The notes under the pieces: generated by a model
What the model was told of the DNA's origin: nothing
Seen by the model: the letters and a program-made list of their open reading frames with translations, nothing else
Databases searched by the model: none
Assembly (NCBI GenBank): GCA_007134845.1
Contig: SLKA01000020.1
Coordinates: 1 to 64,000 of the forward strand
Source of the DNA: Balneolales bacterium
GTDB lineage: Bacteria; Bacteroidota; Rhodothermia; Balneolales; Natronogracilivirgulaceae
Reading direction: 5' to 3'
DNA: 64,000 nt
Position numbers and translations under genes: made by a program
Shown: positions 19,062 to 29,300 of the stretch, one piece after another
Position numbering within the stretch: position 1 is the first letter of the stretch
Layout: each line of letters starts with the position of its first letter

Positions 19062-19943
19062 ATGCGCAGCTGGCATGTTTTATTAATCTCGATTTTTGTT
19101 ATTCTGACGGGGTTTCAGTCCGCCACGGCCCAGAAACTGCCCATGCCGACCGATGATCTGCTTCGTACTCCAGAGGAGGAGGGAGACTGGGAAATTCGTA
19201 TTCGGTCGGGGTTGAATGGATCGCAGGCCTATTACCGGGAATGGGCACAGGGTGGTGTTGATCGCATCGCTGTGGTCGCAAGCACGATGTTCACAGGCGT
19301 GTACACCGATGGTCCGTATCAATATGGCTTCCGCCTTGATTTGCGCTATGGGCGGACCAGACAGGATCGTGGTGCTTTTCGGAAGAGCGAAGACCTGATC
19401 CGGCTGCGCAATCAGTTTCGCCGTCGTTTTACGGATGAACGTTTCAGCCTGACCGCAAATGTCAATTTTGAAACACAATTTGACAAGGGGTATGATCGCA
19501 GTTTCGAAATTGTCCAGTCCCGGTTTTTAGCCCCGGGAACACTAACAGAAACGATTGGCCTTTCTTTTGATCCTGGCAGTGATTTTGAGTCCATGTTTGG
19601 TATATCGCTGCGGCAGACATTTATTCGTGATACATCACTTTCAGAACGTTATGGACTTGATCAGGGAGAATGGTTTCGGAATGAGGCCGGTTTTACGGTG
19701 ATCATGAGTTATGAACGGGAAATCTGGACCAATGTGAAGTACAGTGGGTATATTGAGACATTCAGCAATCTTCAGAAAAGCCTGCCGAGCACCGATGTGA
19801 CTTTAACAAATGAGCTGGTTGGGCGGATTAACAGCTACCTCACCACCAACTTTGAGTTTGCCATTCAGTACAATGATGACATCACCAAAGCACTTCAGAT
19901 CAAGCAGATCCTGTCTGTCGGACTTAATTATTCCTTCAGGTAA
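19062..19943 (+). CDS. DUF3078 outer-membrane beta-barrel protein (copy 2)
   Basis: Signal peptide from ATG 19062 (MRSWHVLLISIFVILTGFQS...TAQ), 293 aa. Runs parallel to the upstream copy: REWAQGGVDRIAVVASTMFTG, DLRYGRTRQDRG, KSEDLIRLRNQFRRRF, NVNFETQFDKGY, RYGLDQGEWFRNEAG, YSGYIETFSNLQKSL, NFEFAIQYNDDI, LSVGLNYSF. The pair is a tandem duplication with about 50% similarity by eye. The 290-bp gap between copies holds no gene; TAATTTTG near 18,890 is a possible but unsupported promoter element. The decarboxylase follows within 12 bp. Confidence 0.85.
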   Translation: MRSWHVLLISIFVILTGFQSATAQKLPMPTDDLLRTPEEEGDWEIRIRSGLNGSQAYYREWAQGGVDRIAVVASTMFTGVYTDGPYQYGFRLDLRYGRTRQDRGAFRKSEDLIRLRNQFRRRFTDERFSLTANVNFETQFDKGYDRSFEIVQSRFLAPGTLTETIGLSFDPGSDFESMFGISLRQTFIRDTSLSERYGLDQGEWFRNEAGFTVIMSYEREIWTNVKYSGYIETFSNLQKSLPSTDVTLTNELVGRINSYLTTNFEFAIQYNDDITKALQIKQILSVGLNYSFR

Positions 19944-19955
19944 ACCTTGCACGCC

Positions 19956-21380
19956 ATGCTGCCAGTTGAATATGTACAACGATTGCCGGAACTGCTGGCG
20001 CGTTTGCGTGAAAATCTGAGTGGGGACGGAGCTGCTGGAAATCCCGCAAGTCAGACTGCAAGCCTTCAGATTTCTGAAGAGGTTCTGGATATCGCGTTGG
20101 ATAAACTGATCGAGCGGCTCTCCCGGCATTATCCGTTCCATGAACCGTTCTATGCCGGACAGATGCTCAAGCCGCCCCATCCGGCGGCATGGCTTGCCTA
20201 TGCGCTGGCCATGACCATCAATCCGAACAACCATGCTCTTGATGGTGGCCCCGAGGCTTCGTTCATGGAGAAGGAGGTGATCCGGCTGCTCACGCAGATG
20301 GTCGGTTTCCCGGAGAACGCGCTTGGTCATCTCACCAGCAGTGGCACCATCGCCAATTTGGAGGCGCTTTGGGTGGCGCGTGAGCTGCATCCCGATCGCC
20401 CCGTTGCCGTATCTACCCAGGCGCATTACACCCATCAGAGAATGGGACAGGTGCTGCGTCATCCTGTCGTATTGCTTCCTGAGGATGAGAACGGACTTCC
20501 GGATCCAACACGCCTTGATCCGGCCGGTCCGCTGCCCGGTACGGTAGTGATTACACTGGGCACAACCGGTCAGGGCAGAGTGGAGCCGCTGCACCGCATT
20601 CTGCCATGGGCCAGAAAACATCATGTGCGCATCCATGTGGATGCGGCATACGGCGGTTTTTTCCATCTTCTCCGCGATACCGGTTTGATCGACCCCGAAC
20701 CCTGGAGAGCGCTTCCGGGTGTCGACAGCATTGTGATTGATCCCCACAAGCATGGTTTGCAGCCATATGGATGCGGTGCGGTCATGTTCCGTGATCCGGC
20801 CATAGGACGCTTTTACCGGCATGACTCTCCCTACACCTATTTCACATCCGGCGATCTTCATCTGGGGGAAATCAGCCTCGAATGCTCCCGCGCCGGATCA
20901 GCGGCTGTCGCCCTTTGGTTTACACTGCAGCTGCTACTGCCGGAGTCTGTGCTTCCATCAGCAACGGGGAAAACTGGTGTGAATGCTGCCGGACTTCCGC
21001 AAATTCTGATGGATTGCCGGCGGGCGGCCTTGCGGCTTTACGATGCACTGGATGCATCGGATCGCTATCGTCCGGTAATGCGTCCCGAACTTGATATCGT
21101 TACCTATACACCGGTCACCCGGGCCGGATCCTTTTCCACTGTCAGCAAAAGATCGGAAGAAATACTCAGAAAAGGGATGGATGCGGTGCCGGCTGACAAT
21201 CAACTGTTTCTGAGCACACTGTCACTTGGCCGGATAGATGCAACCCGGCTGTTTCCGGAGCTCGAAGCAGATCAGGATACGCTGAGGGTATTGCGGAGTG
21301 TGATGATGAAGCCGGAGCACCTCGTTTTCATTCCCTTTATGATGCACCGGCTTCATAAGCTCAATGATGCACAGAGTTGA
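19956..21380 (+). CDS. PLP-dependent group II decarboxylase
   Basis: Fold type I decarboxylase of the glutamate/tyrosine/diaminobutyrate family. Landmarks: SGTIANLEALWVAR, VDAAYGGFFHLL (Asp contacts PLP nitrogen) and the PLP-binding lysine in VIDPHKHGLQPYGCGAV near residue 263. 474 aa from ATG 19956; a TTG at 19947 is possible. The segment after the Lys (HGLQPYG) differs from glutamate and aromatic decarboxylases, so the substrate is open. It starts 12 bp after the second DUF3078 gene and is convergent with the ALDH7 gene. Confidence 0.9.
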   Translation: MLPVEYVQRLPELLARLRENLSGDGAAGNPASQTASLQISEEVLDIALDKLIERLSRHYPFHEPFYAGQMLKPPHPAAWLAYALAMTINPNNHALDGGPEASFMEKEVIRLLTQMVGFPENALGHLTSSGTIANLEALWVARELHPDRPVAVSTQAHYTHQRMGQVLRHPVVLLPEDENGLPDPTRLDPAGPLPGTVVITLGTTGQGRVEPLHRILPWARKHHVRIHVDAAYGGFFHLLRDTGLIDPEPWRALPGVDSIVIDPHKHGLQPYGCGAVMFRDPAIGRFYRHDSPYTYFTSGDLHLGEISLECSRAGSAAVALWFTLQLLLPESVLPSATGKTGVNAAGLPQILMDCRRAALRLYDALDASDRYRPVMRPELDIVTYTPVTRAGSFSTVSKRSEEILRKGMDAVPADNQLFLSTLSLGRIDATRLFPELEADQDTLRVLRSVMMKPEHLVFIPFMMHRLHKLNDAQS

Positions 21381-21412
21381 TAACGTACTGTATATCAGGG
21401 ATCAGACCCGGA

Positions 21413-22936
21413 TCAGATATCAAATTTAATACCCTGTGCAAGCGGCATCTCTTTGCTCCAGTTGATGGTGTTGGTCTGCTGGCGCATATAGAACTTCCAG
21501 GCATCGGAACCGGATTCGCGGCCACCGCCGGTCTCTTTCTCACCTCCGAAAGCTCCCCCGATTTCAGCACCGCTGGTCCCGATGTTGACATTGGCAATGC
21601 CGCAGTCGGATCCCGTGGCGCTGAGAAACCGCTCGGCTTCGCGCATGTTGAGGGTGAAAATGGACGAACTGAGTCCCTGGGGCACACCGTTGTGCATCTC
21701 GATTGCCTCGTCAAATGTCTCGTAGCGAATCAGGTAGAGGATCGGAGCGAAGGTCTCTTCCTGAACGATCGGATATTCGTTTTTGGCAAGACACAATGCC
21801 GGTGTTACATAATTGCGTCCGGGTACGCCCTTTTCAATCGGTTCTCCTCCAAACAGAATCTCACCGCCCTGATCCCTGAGAGATTTGAGAGCTTTCTGCA
21901 TGTCTTCGACCGCACCGTAGTCGATCATCGGTCCAACCATGATGTTTTTATCCATGGGATCACCGATAGTGATTTTTTTGTATACCTCGATAAGCCGCTT
22001 CTTGACTTCTTCGAAGATGGAAGATTGCACGATGAGTCTGCGTGTGGATGTGCACCGCTGACCGGCTGTCCCGACTGCTCCGAACACGGTTGCACGAATA
22101 GCCATCTCAATATCGGCATGTTCGGTAATGATGATGGCGTTGTTACCACCGAGCTCGAGAATGGATTTGCCCAGGCGGGCGGATACCTGCGGACCGACTT
22201 TCTGACCCATTGCAGTAGATCCGGTTGCGGATATGAGTGGAATCCGTTTGTCGAGCGCCATCTTTTCACCGATCACACGGTCGGTGGTGATCAGATTGAA
22301 AACGGCCTCCGGCATATCGTTTTTGCGCATCACTTCTGCTGCCAGCTTTTGACAGGCAAGGGCGGTAAGAGGTGTTTTGCTTGAGGACTTCCACAGAATT
22401 ACATCACCACAAACCGCTGCAATCATGGCGTTCCAGCTCCAGACAGCAACCGGGAAGTTGAATGAGGATATGACACCGACGATACCGAGCGGATGATACT
22501 GATCGAACAGACGATGTTCCGGCCGTTCGGACTGCATGGTGTAGCCATAGAGCTTGCGGGAGAGTCCGACAGCAAAATCACAAATATCGATCATCTCCTG
22601 CACTTCGCCGAGTCCTTCCTGAAGTATCTTTCCATTTTCGAGGGTGACAAGCCGGCCAAGATCTTCCTTGTGTTCGCGAAGCGCTTCACCGATCTGGCGC
22701 ACGATCTCCCCACGCTTCGGTGCCGGGACTTTTCTCCATTCCAGGAAAGCGGCCTGCGCTGCCTGCACCACTTCTTCATACTGGTCTTCTGATGTCCAGC
22801 TGATTTCAGCAATTACGCTGTCATCAATAGGAGAGATGCTCTTGATTTTTTCACGATGTTCCCATCCGTAACTTTTAGTTCCAATCCATGTTCCGTCATT
22901 TACGGCCTCAATGCCAAGTCGCTCTATTAAGTCCAT
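21413..22936 (-). CDS. ALDH7-type aldehyde dehydrogenase (aminoadipate-semialdehyde dehydrogenase-like)
   Basis: NAD+-dependent aldehyde oxidation. The 507 residues resemble antiquitin/ALDH7: YHPLGIVGVISSFNFPVAVWSWN, catalytic Glu in ILELGGNNAIII near 260, catalytic Cys in GTAGQRCTSTRRL near 294, and QEETFAPILYLIRY. ALDH7 enzymes usually oxidise alpha-aminoadipate semialdehyde in lysine breakdown; that assignment here is inference. Single-gene minus-strand unit with a dyad upstream. Confidence 0.92.
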   Translation of the reverse strand: MDLIERLGIEAVNDGTWIGTKSYGWEHREKIKSISPIDDSVIAEISWTSEDQYEEVVQAAQAAFLEWRKVPAPKRGEIVRQIGEALREHKEDLGRLVTLENGKILQEGLGEVQEMIDICDFAVGLSRKLYGYTMQSERPEHRLFDQYHPLGIVGVISSFNFPVAVWSWNAMIAAVCGDVILWKSSSKTPLTALACQKLAAEVMRKNDMPEAVFNLITTDRVIGEKMALDKRIPLISATGSTAMGQKVGPQVSARLGKSILELGGNNAIIITEHADIEMAIRATVFGAVGTAGQRCTSTRRLIVQSSIFEEVKKRLIEVYKKITIGDPMDKNIMVGPMIDYGAVEDMQKALKSLRDQGGEILFGGEPIEKGVPGRNYVTPALCLAKNEYPIVQEETFAPILYLIRYETFDEAIEMHNGVPQGLSSSIFTLNMREAERFLSATGSDCGIANVNIGTSGAEIGGAFGGEKETGGGRESGSDAWKFYMRQQTNTINWSKEMPLAQGIKFDI

Positions 22937-22956
22937 GATTTTTCCTGTAATTTTGA

Positions 22957-22971
22957 TTAGTAAAACTAATA
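22957..22971. promoter_or_regulatory. Dyad upstream of the ALDH7 gene, possible operator
   Basis: Perfect 6-bp arms ATTAGT and ACTAAT around AAA, 20 bp upstream of the ALDH start. Such a site could bind a dimeric repressor, but at this AT content chance is not excluded. Confidence 0.3.
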
Positions 22972-23123
22972 ATATTCTGTGATTTCCGCTTTGCAGCTGC
23001 TTGGATAAACCTACTTCAAAAAAATGGAAACAGCAATATTTTCAAAGTGCTCCGGAGGCTTTTTGCGAACGCCTTTTTCATGCCTGCCTGAAGTTGTTGA
23101 CCGGACATTCAGACCATGCAACT

Positions 23124-25220
23124 TCAGAAATTAAAAAAGGCCCTTATATCCATGTTCGGGTAGATCCGGGTGGAGCTTCGGCGCTCCTCGCGGTGAAAAG
23201 CCGGGGCGATATCATCCGGGTATGTGAGGTAAAGCCGGCGGCGCACTTCCTGACGTTGCATCCAGCCACTTATGATGAGACGGTTTCCGGAAAAAAACCG
23301 GAGATTGATATCAATACTGGGACCATATTGTCGGGATAGTTGGAGACCAGGCGCAGATCTTGTGACTTGTCGGGTCCCATTCTCATCAGTCACATCCGCT
23401 GTAATGGTTGCTTGCGGGAGAAAGTCACGACGCAGGAATATGCGACCGCCCAGCCCGATGCGATGATGACCCGTCTGATGGTAGACCATTGCTTCCATGT
23501 CGTAGGTAACAAGGGTGTCGGTCGGAGTCTCCTGGAAGGAGTCCCAGAACAGCCGGCCAATCCGGAGTTCGCTGCGTGTGCCGCTAAGAGTAATCTGCCA
23601 GGAATCGGAGAGGGAATAGGATGCATCGGTGCGGAATGAGTACTCCCTTGATGACTGATCGTTTTTTGGCCGTCCCTCCAGTTGGAAATCCTCCACCGTG
23701 TAGTTCGCCCGCACAAGAAAGGAGCTCCGCAGCTCCAGGCGCTCATGCGGGAGCCAGCGCACTGCCGGGGCGAGTCGGATAGTGCGTCGCCAGTTGTTTT
23801 CAATGCTACGGGCTGCCGAGAGATAAACATAATGTGTAGCCTCTCCACCGGCACGCATGGTCAGGTCGAAATAAGGGGAAAAAACGTGCCGGTTTGTAAT
23901 CAGCACCTGATAGCTCAGTTCGTCCCGGTCGTCCTGGTTGATATCAGGTGTGTCGTAACGCAAAATGCCGGTTTGCGCGTTAAATAGCAGCTCATTGCTG
24001 TCAGAAAGTCGAAACCGGTTGTGCGTGAACAATTCCAGTCTGCTCTGATCGAAGTTGGAGTTTCGAAGGATCTCATTTCTCCTGGTGATCTGGTCCTCCG
24101 GGAAATCACCTATATTGATGAGTCGTGATCCCCGGTTAACGTAACCGAGGTTCATGCCAAGTGCAAAACGGCTGCGGCGGATTGTGTAATCGACCAATGT
24201 GCGAAGCCGTAATTCGCGGCGCTGGGTTCGGGAATCGAAGATTGGTTCATCTATCTCATCTTTTATCGGGCGGCTTTCCACTATGCGGATGTTGCTGAGA
24301 GTGAATAGGTCAATTTCTAGACCAAGGGATTCCATGACAGGTACCCTTATCAGAAGATCCAGTGCGGTGGTGTCGTTGCGGATCGATTCGATGATATTGG
24401 TCAGCCCGCGATTGAAGAAACTGCTGGGCTGATAACTTTCGCGTCTTCCGCTTGAAAGTGAGAGATCGCCACGCATCAAAAAGTCTTCATAACGGTATTC
24501 ACTTCCAGTTTGAAATCGGAGTGTGGAATACTGCCGGGGGCTAATATCAGCATAGTGGGCTTCGGCTGTGGGATGAAGGATAAAGTCTCCCGCCCGGAAG
24601 GGCCTGCTTCGGGCACGAAACAGCCCTGACCATCCCTGGTCAAGATTGTCACTTCGCCGGTCACTCATGAAGCCTCCCATAAGGGAGAGCTCGACTTCCT
24701 TATGAGGATGGTACATGATGCCGGCGTGACCGGTTTCCTGTCGAAGTTGGGTGGTGGTGAAACTGTAAGACTGAAGTTCTCCGGTGAGGGCCCAGTCGTT
24801 GCGGATCCATTGTCTCAGTTCAAGTCGCAGCTCGTTTTCGTCCTGGATATTTTGTGCACTTCCATCCGAGAGATAAAGCCGGGATCGGAATTCGTTCATC
24901 AGATCCAAATGAAAACGGTTGTACTCAAAGTTGAGACTTCCCTGATATTGCCAGCGCATGGCGTCAAGCTGCCGGTTGAAATGGGTTTCACCGCCAATGC
25001 CCAAAGGCAATTGCTGGGTTTTCGCTGGCATAGGATTAAACAGAATTACCATCATCAGAAAAAGGATCTGATAACGCAGATTGAGACCAGGAAAAAAACA
25101 ATGAAACCGAAAACAGGGTATCCTTGCGTTGGTCTGCCTGGTCTGCGTTGTATTGTACAACACTACATGGGGCAGGGCAGTATGCCGGTGCAATATTTTG
25201 TTTGGGAGCCCGATTGTCAT
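23124..25220 (-). CDS. Large outer-membrane beta-barrel protein, family not recognised
   Basis: A hydrophobic signal-like stretch (YQILFLMMVILFNPMPAKTQQ, residues ~50-70 from the longest start) leads into about 630 residues of alternating hydrophobic/polar strands rich in Tyr, Arg and Phe (FNYNRFHLDL-type and FRTDASYSLSDSWQITLSG), ending in NMDIRAFFNF with a C-terminal Phe, the usual barrel signal. About 28-34 strands would fit. The true start is probably nearer the signal stretch than 25220, but no closer ATG gives a basic head. No TonB plug is visible. Separate unit, divergent from the SpoU methyltransferase gene. Confidence 0.7.
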   Translation of the reverse strand: MTIGLPNKILHRHTALPHVVLYNTTQTRQTNARIPCFRFHCFFPGLNLRYQILFLMMVILFNPMPAKTQQLPLGIGGETHFNRQLDAMRWQYQGSLNFEYNRFHLDLMNEFRSRLYLSDGSAQNIQDENELRLELRQWIRNDWALTGELQSYSFTTTQLRQETGHAGIMYHPHKEVELSLMGGFMSDRRSDNLDQGWSGLFRARSRPFRAGDFILHPTAEAHYADISPRQYSTLRFQTGSEYRYEDFLMRGDLSLSSGRRESYQPSSFFNRGLTNIIESIRNDTTALDLLIRVPVMESLGLEIDLFTLSNIRIVESRPIKDEIDEPIFDSRTQRRELRLRTLVDYTIRRSRFALGMNLGYVNRGSRLINIGDFPEDQITRRNEILRNSNFDQSRLELFTHNRFRLSDSNELLFNAQTGILRYDTPDINQDDRDELSYQVLITNRHVFSPYFDLTMRAGGEATHYVYLSAARSIENNWRRTIRLAPAVRWLPHERLELRSSFLVRANYTVEDFQLEGRPKNDQSSREYSFRTDASYSLSDSWQITLSGTRSELRIGRLFWDSFQETPTDTLVTYDMEAMVYHQTGHHRIGLGGRIFLRRDFLPQATITADVTDENGTRQVTRSAPGLQLSRQYGPSIDINLRFFSGNRLIISGWMQRQEVRRRLYLTYPDDIAPAFHREERRSSTRIYPNMDIRAFFNF

Positions 25221-25342
25221 CAGATGATGATGGTTGCAGGTACATTTGGTTTGTCTGCAAATATGGCTTTTTTTTAAATATTTTGATGCTTTTTTTTGAA
25301 TATTTTCTCTTCAATCCGATATAAATCATTATACTTGATCTG

Positions 25343-26275
25343 ATGATTCCCGGTAAAACACTTTCAAGAAAACAGATCCAATCCATTCGTTTGCTGCACA
25401 AGCGGCCCGGAAGACATGCGCAGCGCCGGTTTGTCGTAGAGGGAGTTCGGGCGGTGGAGCAGGTACTTCGAAACCGGGTTTTGGAAGTTGTTTCGCTGAT
25501 CATGACGGGAGAATTCAGGGACAGCCTCGAAACCTCGCCGGACAAAGCCATTGCAGACCATCAGGTTGATGTCAACCAAAACGACGCAGATTATGAAGTT
25601 GATGTCAACGATAATGATGCAGACCATCAGGTTGATGTGCAATGTAATGAAGCAACGGATATTCGTCAGATGCTTTTTCGGCAGTCCGAGCTGCCAGTAT
25701 ATACGGTTTCTGCATCAGTATTCAGTAAAATGACCGATACGGATACCTCACAGGGGCTGATGGCTGTTTGCAGCATCCCGGATGCCATTTCCGTTGATGA
25801 ACTTCTCGACAGAAATGGACTTCTTCTGGCATGTGATCGCATTCAGGATCCTGGCAATATGGGCACTATGGCACGGACAGCAGTCTGGTTCGGGCTGGAG
25901 GGACTTGTTGTTTCCCCGGGTACTGTGGATCTGTTTCACCCAAAGGTTGTGCGGGGCACAGCGGGTGCTACCGGTGTGATACCCTGGCTGGAGACCGACC
26001 TGCCTTCCTTCCTGACTAAAGCAGGGGAGCGGGGTTGGCAAATTTATCTGCTTGACAAAGGCAGCGGTTCGCGTCCGTTTCGCGATATCAGTCCTTCGGA
26101 CAAGGATATTATTATCGTGGGCAATGAAGCCAACGGAATTTCACAAGATCTGCTCACAATGGGTTTCAGACTGTTGCGAATTGACCCTGCGGGTTCTTCC
26201 ACAGGCGTTGAAAGTCTGAATGCATCGGTTGCAGCAGCTATTATGATGGCTCATTTCAGCCGGCCTGACCTTTAA
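25343..26275 (+). CDS. TrmH/SpoU-family RNA 2'-O-methyltransferase with repeat insertion
   Basis: N-terminal SpoU substrate-binding domain (KTLSRKQIQSIRLLHKRPG, then RFVVEGVRAVEQVL) and a C-terminal SPOUT domain with knot motifs RIQDPGNMGTMARTA, GTVDLFHPKVVRGTAG, IVGNEANGIS and RIDPAGSSTGVESLNASVAAA. Methylates rRNA or tRNA ribose. The 310 aa exceed the usual ~250-270 because residues 71-103 are three 11-residue repeats (ADHQVDVNQND type) in the linker between domains. Catalytic motifs are intact, so activity is likely kept. A tandem array lies 7 bp past its stop. Confidence 0.9.
   Translation: MIPGKTLSRKQIQSIRLLHKRPGRHAQRRFVVEGVRAVEQVLRNRVLEVVSLIMTGEFRDSLETSPDKAIADHQVDVNQNDADYEVDVNDNDADHQVDVQCNEATDIRQMLFRQSELPVYTVSASVFSKMTDTDTSQGLMAVCSIPDAISVDELLDRNGLLLACDRIQDPGNMGTMARTAVWFGLEGLVVSPGTVDLFHPKVVRGTAGATGVIPWLETDLPSFLTKAGERGWQIYLLDKGSGSRPFRDISPSDKDIIIVGNEANGISQDLLTMGFRLLRIDPAGSSTGVESLNASVAAAIMMAHFSRPDL
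25553..25651 (+). repeat. In-frame 33-bp x3 tandem repeat inside the SpoU methyltransferase
   Basis: Three adjacent 33-bp units encode ADHQVDVNQND, ADYEVDVNDND and ADHQVDVQCNE. Copies 1 and 3 share the same first 18 bases, copy 2 differs at a few sites. The unit is a multiple of three, so the frame is kept. The result is a strongly acidic linker. Confidence 0.85.
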
Positions 26276-26282
26276 TACTCCT

Positions 26283-26339
26283 TGCATGAATGGCAGGATA
26301 TGCATGAATGGGGGGGTATATGCATGAAGGATGGGTATA
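26283..26339. repeat. Degenerate ~19-bp x3 array after the SpoU gene
   Basis: Three units of 18, 20 and 19 bp, each starting TGCATGAA and ending GGATA, GTATA or GTATA. The array begins 7 bp past the stop codon and fills the gap to the converging lamin-tail gene. Confidence 0.65.
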
Positions 26340-26351
26340 TCGTTTTATGGA

Positions 26352-29300
26352 TCAAAGCGGCACAGCCAGGACCGCTACAGCCCGCCAGGCTTTCCTGTTG
26401 TTGTTTTTACTGCTGAAAGCTTCAAAATGAATGATATAGAGTCCGGCCCTGTTCATGAGCCCCCGATCGGTCCGACCATCCCAGACAAGTTTTCCCGATC
26501 GCCCAGCCTGCAGACCATCAGCAAGCGTTCGGACGAGCCGGCCCTGCCGGTCAAATACCCTGACATGCATCAGATAATCCGGTTCATCCAGCTGATAGTG
26601 AATAAGCAGGTGATCATTGTGACCATCACCATTGGGCGAAAAGGGGTTGGGCGCCAGTTTCAGACCGTGGTGAATATCCTCAGCAACCGGTGCTGTGGCT
26701 GAATTTATAAAACCTGGCGTACCACCCTCATGAGAGGAACTTGAGGTCCAGTTGGTCCGGTTTTGAGTTATTACATCATGACTGATGCGTTCAAGGCTGA
26801 TTCCTCTGACATCGGATATATTCGGATTATGCCAGGACGGATGATACCATAGCGAGTCGAGAATGTGCAAACCATCCGAGAGATACAGTTCATCTCCCTG
26901 GGTGGACAGTCCAAGGGTTTGACGGTTAATGCGCAAGAAGTATCCGCCTGCCGATTCCGGAATGGAAAATGCCCGGAATAGCCGTGTGTCATGCTGCAAT
27001 GTGCTTGTATCCGCATAAAAAACGGCATATCTCTCCGGCGGCAGCGAAACCAGATCGGGATTTTCAGGTATGAGATTGCGGACATGCCCGTTTTTGTCAG
27101 GCCGATCATGCAGGATGAGGTTATCAATATGCAGGTGAAGTCCGGATCTGTTGAAGATTTCAATGTACTCACTTTGGTCTGGCCTGCTGCTGTACCGCTC
27201 GGCAATCGGTTGGTACATCACCTCATTGATAATAATCTCACCCGGTTCCGGGGGAAAGGAAAGCGGTATTTCAAGATGGGTGCTTGCGTTGCCGGCATAA
27301 TCAATTACGGATGGAATATGCACTTTTTTAAATCGGCGTTGAATCACATCCCCGGACCGGAAAGTGAATCGCGAAGCGTATTTCGGAGTGCCATCCGGCA
27401 ATGCCAGTGATAACCTGTCATCATCAAGCGATACCAGCTGCAGGCTTTCAGAGCGTACAAATCGGCTGAAGTGCAGATCAATTTCGCGGTCGTTTTTTTT
27501 AGAGGCAAACAGAATGACCACTGGTTCGGGTTCATCTTCGAAATGAAAATTTCTGAGTCCGGCCGTGTGGCTGTCAGGATGTTCACTCCAGTTGGACGGG
27601 TCAGAAGTGGCGCCATCAGGATCCCTTCTCTCAATAGAGACACCGTCCCTGTTACCTCCCCAGTTCGGAAGGTAGGAGAGGCTGTCAGTCGTTACATCCT
27701 GTGCGGATAACAGATAAACACTGTCGCCGAAGCGGGATAGTGACGGAAATCCACTTAACTCAATATGTACGATATCATTGGTGATGCCCGGTTCGGCAAG
27801 CATCAGGCCAGGTTCCGACAACACGATTTTTTCTCCGGGTGTCAGAAAAACCGGATCAGAAATTTCCGGATCAGTCAGTGAAACAGGAGAGCCAATGCTT
27901 CTGCCAACTCTCCAGCCTCTGAGGTCATAAACTCTGTTGCTCCTGTTCAGAATTTCAACAAAACGACGGTTGTGGGATTGATCTGGCCGGTAAAGCACCT
28001 CGTTGATAATGACATCATTCATTGCGGCTTCAGAAATGTCATAATACAGAAAGTCCGTTTCTGTGGGTTCGATCTCATTGCCAAACAGATCCCGGATTCC
28101 ATCCAGCCGGACAAGGTAACGAGTACCGTGGTCCAGCGGGTTTGATGGCATCAGGGTGATGGTTTCCGCACGGGTCAATACGGCTGTTAAAGAGATTTCT
28201 CTGCCGGTATTCCGGAGTAATGACAAATCTGATTCCCTTGTTTTGAAATGTGCTTCATCCATGGCGAGGAGGATAATATTATCCGGGTCAGTTGCCGATG
28301 AGGCATCCAGCATCCTGGAAAAAGTCAGCGAGATGGCAGTAGAGCTGGAATAGTCGATGTTTAACAAAACGGGTGGAGTATCGGGCGGCCGGACCGAGTT
28401 GGGCCGGCCCGGGGTGCCACCATACTCCGATAGAGATTCAGCCCAGTTCAACGGGATCCATGCGGGAACATCAGATGACTTTCTCTCAAGGGCTACTTCA
28501 AAACCACCCCAGGAAGATGGTTGGTATTGCAGGGAATCAATGAGGTTATGCCCATCTGAAAACAGCCGTATTTCATCGGTTGAAGCAATATTAAACCGTG
28601 GCAAATTGCTCATTTCGTGGATGTTGATCGCATCGGGCATTCTTTTCAGGGCTGAAGCATCGTCGGTCAGCACAAGAAATTCCCCTGGTCGCAGAAATAG
28701 GTCATTACCGGATATGAATCGTTCCGGTTCGGAAGCAAGTGCTCTGCGCTGCAGCCTCCAGTTTCGCAAGTTGAGCAGCTTCTTCGATGTATTAACAAGC
28801 TCAACATAGGAAGCCAGCTCTGCCGGTGGCCGGTACATGAATTCATTGATGATCACATCTCCGGCATTGGCCTGACCGGCTACCAGAATGACTGCCTCTT
28901 CCGGTTCGGATCGCTGTTCGTAGATTGTATTGTACGCACTTGTGAGCAACCGGTGTTCCCCGGATGACAGTGGAGTGCGAAACAGAAGCGAGCAGATTTG
29001 CGGATGCCCGCAGTGAATTTCATCCGGATGGAGTCCGTTGTCAAGCTGAAAAAGTCCGGGAGCCAGATCAGTGGAATCCGGCGGTATGCTGAATGTAAGT
29101 GTAATGACTGTTCCCTGCGTCTGTTGCTGCCAGGGTGTATCATCCGGATAATGCGGATCGGACGGGGACGAGGTCGAAACGTCAGTGATATCGGGTTCTG
29201 GCAGGTTTTTTGCAATCCAGACATCACTGAAATAAAACTGGTCACTGCGGGTAGCGGTGTAGCGAGTGCGAAAGCCGAAGTGGCCGTGAGGCATCTCACT

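Noticed and set aside
21377-22384. A 335-codon frame opposite the ALDH7 gene
   Set aside because: Antisense to a conserved dehydrogenase; composition is that of a shadow frame with no motif.
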